Below, piece by piece: positions 33,961 to 37,716 of a DNA stretch of 37,716 bases. The notes below the pieces were generated by a model. The model was not told the DNA's origin, searched no databases, and saw only the letters and a program-made list of their open reading frames with translations. How positions within the stretch are numbered: position 1 is the stretch's first letter; each line of letters opens with the position of its first letter. Origin of the DNA: Betaproteobacteria bacterium (GTDB lineage: Bacteria > Pseudomonadota > Gammaproteobacteria > Burkholderiales > SG8-41). The stretch is taken from NCBI GenBank assembly GCA_025360445.1, contig JANYCE010000026.1, positions 1-37,716 of the forward strand, in the 5' to 3' direction. A program made the translations under genes and the position numbers.

Positions 33961-33991
33961 TAAAATTTAATGCGTAAAGCCAGCAAAGCTT

Positions 33992-34159
33992 ATGGACCGT
34001 TTCATAACACGATATCCGCAGCGCCATAGTGCGGGCGCCCCGCCTTTTTATTTTGAAATACTTACCGGCGAGGCGCCTGCGCTATGGGCGGCCACCCAAC
34101 GCGACAATTTAGAAACCATCGATTTGACGCGTCACACCGGCACATCGCTGCAACGATGA
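33992..34159 (+). CDS. Candidate 55-aa ORF in convergent intergenic region (not in supplied track)
   Basis: ATG...TGA translates to MDRFITRYPQRHSAGAPPFYFEILTGEAPALWAATQRDNLETIDLTRHTGTSLQR*; no recognised family and no strong RBS. Confidence 0.25.
   Translation: MDRFITRYPQRHSAGAPPFYFEILTGEAPALWAATQRDNLETIDLTRHTGTSLQR
34024..34087 (+). repeat. Long imperfect inverted repeat / hairpin
   Basis: CCATAGTGCGGGCGCC-C-CGCC ... GGCG-A-GGCGCCTGCGCTATGG: 20 pairs (two G-U on + strand), one C/A mismatch, 22-nt loop. Confidence 0.75.
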
Positions 34160-34166
34160 GAGAGCG

Positions 34167-35327
34167 CTAGACGTTCGCGGTTATCCAATCCGCAATGTAA
34201 TCGACGCCGACTTGGCGGTTATCGGCCTGAGCGTGATAGGTGCCGCCATCCTCAGGCGTCAGTATCTTCAACGTTTTGCGTTTGGAACCCACCGCAGCAT
34301 AAAGTTTATGTGCGGAGTCCACCGGCACGACTCTGTCCTCGGATCCATGCACTATCAGAAATGGGCGGTCGATCTGTCCCGCGACCTCAGCCAGCGAAAA
34401 CTTCCGCGCTTTTTCGATCGCCGCATCGCCGTCATCAATGTGCCCCATGATCCAGCGAAAATGAAACGCCGACTGTGCGGTGTTCTTCGGATCGATTTCA
34501 AGTTTGCGTTTAATTTCGCGCTGCCATCCGGCGAGATCCCAATGCAGCGCAGCAAACGCGACACCGGCCGCATAGCGTTTTTCGAATGCAGCGACACGTG
34601 AAGAGTAATACCCGCCGAAGCTGTAACCCATGACCGTCACTTTTTTCGCGTCGACGTCGGGTCGACGCGAAACGTAATCGTAAGCCGCGCTGCCTGCTAC
34701 TTCGTAGTCATGGCGAGCATAAAGACCGCGCAAACGCAGAGATTCCCCTTGTCCGGGTCCATCAATGGCAAGCGTATGCCAGCCGCGCGCCGCAAATTCG
34801 AGTCCGTTGAACAGAATGCTCATTTCTTTGCAGTTGTCCATGCCATCGAATACAACGACCGTGGGTGCGGGCCCGGTTACACCGGGTGCTTTCAAAAATA
34901 TCGCGGGCAACGTCGTGTTCTCATACGGGACTTCAACGAATTCCATGTTCGGATAACGGCGTTCGAGTCCCGCGCGCTGGCACTCCAGCGACTTGCGGCC
35001 AACCTCGAGCTTGGCCGGTCCCGGATATATGAAGCGTTCACCAGTAAAGTAATACATGCCGGCACGCAGATAATAATTTCCGGCGGTATGCTGGCGCCCT
35101 TCTGCTGCTGCTTTTGCGGCGACTGATTCGAGCCGCTGCGCCATTGCGCACCATTCCTCCTGCCACGCATCGGGTTCAGTTTGCCGCGTCTTCAGGCGCT
35201 CGCACACCTCGTCAATTTCACCCAATGCGACCGCCCCGTAGGGCGCCATGCCTTTGGTCACCAGCGCGGCATTCGACCACGTCATGTTGCCGGGAAACTG
35301 TTCAATCCATGTACTACTCGCTGCCAT
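34167..35327 (-). CDS. Alpha/beta hydrolase with N-terminal helical domain (2,6-dihydroxypseudooxynicotine-hydrolase/FrsA-like)
   Basis: 'TVVVFDGMDNCKEMSILFNGLEFAARGWHTLAIDGPGQGESLRLRG', nucleophile elbow 'GYSFGG', 'LIVHGSEDRVVPVDSAHKLYAAVG'. Confidence 0.82.
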   Translation of the reverse strand: MAASSTWIEQFPGNMTWSNAALVTKGMAPYGAVALGEIDEVCERLKTRQTEPDAWQEEWCAMAQRLESVAAKAAAEGRQHTAGNYYLRAGMYYFTGERFIYPGPAKLEVGRKSLECQRAGLERRYPNMEFVEVPYENTTLPAIFLKAPGVTGPAPTVVVFDGMDNCKEMSILFNGLEFAARGWHTLAIDGPGQGESLRLRGLYARHDYEVAGSAAYDYVSRRPDVDAKKVTVMGYSFGGYYSSRVAAFEKRYAAGVAFAALHWDLAGWQREIKRKLEIDPKNTAQSAFHFRWIMGHIDDGDAAIEKARKFSLAEVAGQIDRPFLIVHGSEDRVVPVDSAHKLYAAVGSKRKTLKILTPEDGGTYHAQADNRQVGVDYIADWITANV

Positions 35328-35360
35328 TACCCTGTCCTTGTCGTAAGCGAAAATGTTGCC

Positions 35361-36332
35361 TCACTCAATCGTGATCCCGACTTCCTTGATGACCCTGGAC
35401 CACGTCGCGATTTCTTTCTTAATGAATGCGCCGAACTCTTCTGGCGAACTACCGACCGGGTCGGCGCCCAGCGCAAGAATGCGTTCTTTGACCTCCGGAA
35501 TTCCCAGCGCCTTGTTGATGGCCTGGTGCAGGCGCGAGACGACCGCGGGTGGTGTGCCCGCCGGTGCCATAACGCCATTCCACTCAATTGCCTCATAGCC
35601 GGCAACACCGGTCTCGGCAATGCTCGGAATATCCGGCAGCGCGGCATTTCGTTTCGGACTGGTCACCCCAAGTGGAATCAACCGGCCGCTTTGAAAGTGC
35701 TGGATCGACGACGGTATGGTCGCCATCAAGATCGCAGTTTCACCACTGACGATAGAGATGACCGCAGGCCCGCCGCCTTTATATGGAATGTGGACCATCT
35801 TGATGCCGGTCATGTAACTAAAGCGCTCGGTGGCGAGGTGGTTGGCGCTGACGTTTCCTGCGGAGCCGTAATTGAGGCTGCCGGGTTTGCTTTTCGCAAG
35901 CGCGATTAACTGCTTCACCGAGCGCGCCGGCACGGAAGGATGCACGGTGAGCACCAGCGTCACGATGGACACAAGGCTGACCGGCAGCAAATCTTTTTCG
36001 CTGTCGAAAGGCATTTTCTTGAACAGGCTCGGATTGGCGCCGAACGAGATATTCGCAACACCAAGCGTATAACCGTCGGGCGGTGATTTGGCGGCGACAT
36101 CGAGACCGATCGTGGAAGAGCCACCGGGCCGGTTTTCAACAACCACTTGCTGGCCGAGCGATTCAGACATACGCGGGGCGACGATACGCATGACAACGTC
36201 CGTCGAGCCGCCGGGTGCGTACGGCACGATGACGCGTATCGGCTTGACCGGATAGGTCTGCGCCGCGACCGGCCCTGCAACAGTAAACGATGCGGACACG
36301 AGACACGCGAGTACCTTACGCTGTGAGATCAT
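35361..36332 (-). CDS. Tripartite tricarboxylate transporter substrate-binding protein (Bug/TctC family)
   Basis: Signal peptide + 'YPVKPIRVIVPYAPGGSTDVVMRIVAPRMSESLGQQVVVENRPGGSSTIGLDVAAKSPPDGYTLG', 'HIPYKGGGPAV'. Confidence 0.96.
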   Translation of the reverse strand: MISQRKVLACLVSASFTVAGPVAAQTYPVKPIRVIVPYAPGGSTDVVMRIVAPRMSESLGQQVVVENRPGGSSTIGLDVAAKSPPDGYTLGVANISFGANPSLFKKMPFDSEKDLLPVSLVSIVTLVLTVHPSVPARSVKQLIALAKSKPGSLNYGSAGNVSANHLATERFSYMTGIKMVHIPYKGGGPAVISIVSGETAILMATIPSSIQHFQSGRLIPLGVTSPKRNAALPDIPSIAETGVAGYEAIEWNGVMAPAGTPPAVVSRLHQAINKALGIPEVKERILALGADPVGSSPEEFGAFIKKEIATWSRVIKEVGITIE

Positions 36333-36356
36333 CCGGTTTTTCCCCTGTGGTACTAA

Positions 36357-37556
36357 CTAGTTAAAAGCCGATATGCCGGTTTGGGCCCGGCCAAGCACGA
36401 GCGCGTGAATGTCGCTCGTGCCTTCGAGCGTGTTGACCGTTTCCAGATTCATCACATGACGGATGACGTGAAACTCATCCGAGATGCCGTTGCCGCCATG
36501 CATGTCCCGCGCAACCCGCGCGATGTCGAGCGCCTTGCCGGTTGAATTGCGTTTCATCAGAGACACCATTTCAGGCGTTGCCCTGCCCTGTTCGCGCAGT
36601 CGGCTCACATGCAGGCACGCGAGCAGGCCGATCGCAATTTCGCTTTGCATGTCGGCCAGCTTTTTTTGAATCAGCTGATTCGCCGCCAGCGGACGTCCGA
36701 ACTGCTTGCGGTCGAGCGAGTACTGGCGCGCCGCATGCCAGCAGAACTCCGCCGCGCCGAGCGCCCCCCAGCAAATACTGAAGCGCGCGTTATTAAGACA
36801 ACCGAACGGACCTTTGAGTCCCGTCACATTGGGCAGCAGGTTTTCTTCCGGCACAAATACCTGGTCCATCGCGATCTCGCCGGTCGGCGATGCGCGCACC
36901 GAAAACTTTCCTTCGATTTTTCGCGTCGTCAAACCTTGCATGCCGCGCTCGAGTATGAAGCCGCGGATGACGCCGCCGTCATCTTTCGCCCACACCACCA
37001 TGATGTCTGCTATCGGCGCGTGCGTGATCCAGAGTTTGGTACCGGTCAACGTATAACCGCCGTCGACCTTGCGCGCGCGCGACGTCATGCTGCCGGGATC
37101 GGAACCGTGATCGGGCTCAGTCAAACCGAAGCAACCGAGCAATTCGCCCGTCGCCATCTTCGGCAAATATTTTTCGCGCTGGGCTTCGCTGCCGTAAGCG
37201 TATATCGGCGTCATCGCGAGCCCGCTTTGTACCGAGCACGCCGACCGGTAGGCGGTATCGACGCGCTCGAGTTCACGCATGATAAGCCCGTAGGCGACAT
37301 ATCCGATGCCTGAACAGCCATAGCCTTCGAGCGTCGAACCGAGAAATCCAAGCGCCCCCATCTCGCGCATGATCTCGACGTCGAAGGTTTCATTGCGGTT
37401 CGCCATCACGATGCGAGGCATCAGCTTGTCCTGCGCATAAGCGCGCGCGGTGTCGCGAATCATGCGCTCTTCGTCGGTCAGTTCCTGCTCGATCAACAGC
37501 GGATCCTGCCAATCGAAGCGGCCGCCAGTCAGCGTTACGGAGGAAGTCTCTGCCAT
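36357..37556 (-). CDS. Acyl-CoA dehydrogenase, glutaryl-CoA dehydrogenase-like
   Basis: '[36 protein letters not shown]', '[11 protein letters not shown]', '[17 protein letters not shown]', '[56 protein letters not shown]', '[22 protein letters not shown]', '[20 protein letters not shown]'. Confidence 0.92.
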   Translation of the reverse strand: MAETSSVTLTGGRFDWQDPLLIEQELTDEERMIRDTARAYAQDKLMPRIVMANRNETFDVEIMREMGALGFLGSTLEGYGCSGIGYVAYGLIMRELERVDTAYRSACSVQSGLAMTPIYAYGSEAQREKYLPKMATGELLGCFGLTEPDHGSDPGSMTSRARKVDGGYTLTGTKLWITHAPIADIMVVWAKDDGGVIRGFILERGMQGLTTRKIEGKFSVRASPTGEIAMDQVFVPEENLLPNVTGLKGPFGCLNNARFSICWGALGAAEFCWHAARQYSLDRKQFGRPLAANQLIQKKLADMQSEIAIGLLACLHVSRLREQGRATPEMVSLMKRNSTGKALDIARVARDMHGGNGISDEFHVIRHVMNLETVNTLEGTSDIHALVLGRAQTGISAFN

Positions 37557-37576
37557 GATGGGTGGTCCAATCCGGA

Positions 37577-37612
37577 AAATAAAAAGGCCGGCAGCGATTG
37601 CGCCACCGGCCT
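37577..37612 (-). terminator. Intrinsic terminator downstream of the thiolase gene
   Basis: Minus strand AGGCCGG...CCGGCCTTTTTATTTT (7-bp GC stem + U-tract). Confidence 0.7.
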
Positions 37613-37631
37613 GCGATAGATCGTCAGCCGA

Positions 37632-37716
37632 TCAAACTCTTTCGATGATCGCGGCCATGCCCTGCCCGCCGCCGATGCACAGACTGACGAGCGCATATCG
37701 TCCGCCCGTGCGCTGC
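37632..37716 (-). CDS. Thiolase (acetyl-CoA acyltransferase), C-terminus only (truncated by window edge)
   Basis: Reverse complement translates ...QRTGGRYALVSLCIGGGQGMAAIIERV*, the thiolase C-terminal 'CIGGGQG' motif. Confidence 0.93.
   Translation of the reverse strand, partial: QRTGGRYALVSLCIGGGQGMAAIIERV

Noticed and set aside
33970-34030. Short frame MRKASKAYGPFHNTISAAP* as a remnant of a GntR regulator N-terminus
   Set aside because: Only 19 residues with no distinctive motif; similarity is too weak to claim.

Overview
The window is a betaproteobacterial-type chromosomal segment, mostly core genome. In order: lpxB (3' end)-rnhB; a divergent senB/senA pair (selenoneine biosynthesis); a TrmH/SpoU-family RNA methyltransferase; ppsR/ppsA; pyrG-kdsA-eno-ftsB; folD; a low-coding-density patch (about 12.65-15.2 kb) with a small membrane protein, a frame-disrupted lipoprotein and hypothetical genes; rne (RNase E); rluC-HAD phosphatase-Rieske-sppA; an SAM-dependent methylase and maf; the yceD-rpmF-plsX-fabH-fabD-fabG-acpP-fabF-pabC-mltG-tmk-holB-tatD run; an ankyrin-repeat protein; an unusual convergent intergenic region; and a minus-strand catabolic cluster (thiolase, glutaryl-CoA-dehydrogenase-like enzyme, Bug/TctC-type receptor, alpha/beta hydrolase). 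Main points of interest: (1) senB/senA with no senC/selD in the window, arranged head to head across 27 bp and joined to a housekeeping methyltransferase by an ATGA overlap; (2) a glutaryl-CoA-dehydrogenase-like enzyme with NTLEGT in place of the canonical NTYEGT next to the catalytic Glu; (3) a convergent intergenic region with a consensus -10, a 20-bp-stem hairpin with G-U pairs, and a 55-aa ORF absent from the supplied track; (4) a lipoprotein gene split in two frames beside a G6 tract. No rRNA, tRNA, CRISPR array or intact mobile element was seen. I found no convincing wholly new multi-gene system. All family calls come from reading the translations; no searches were run.
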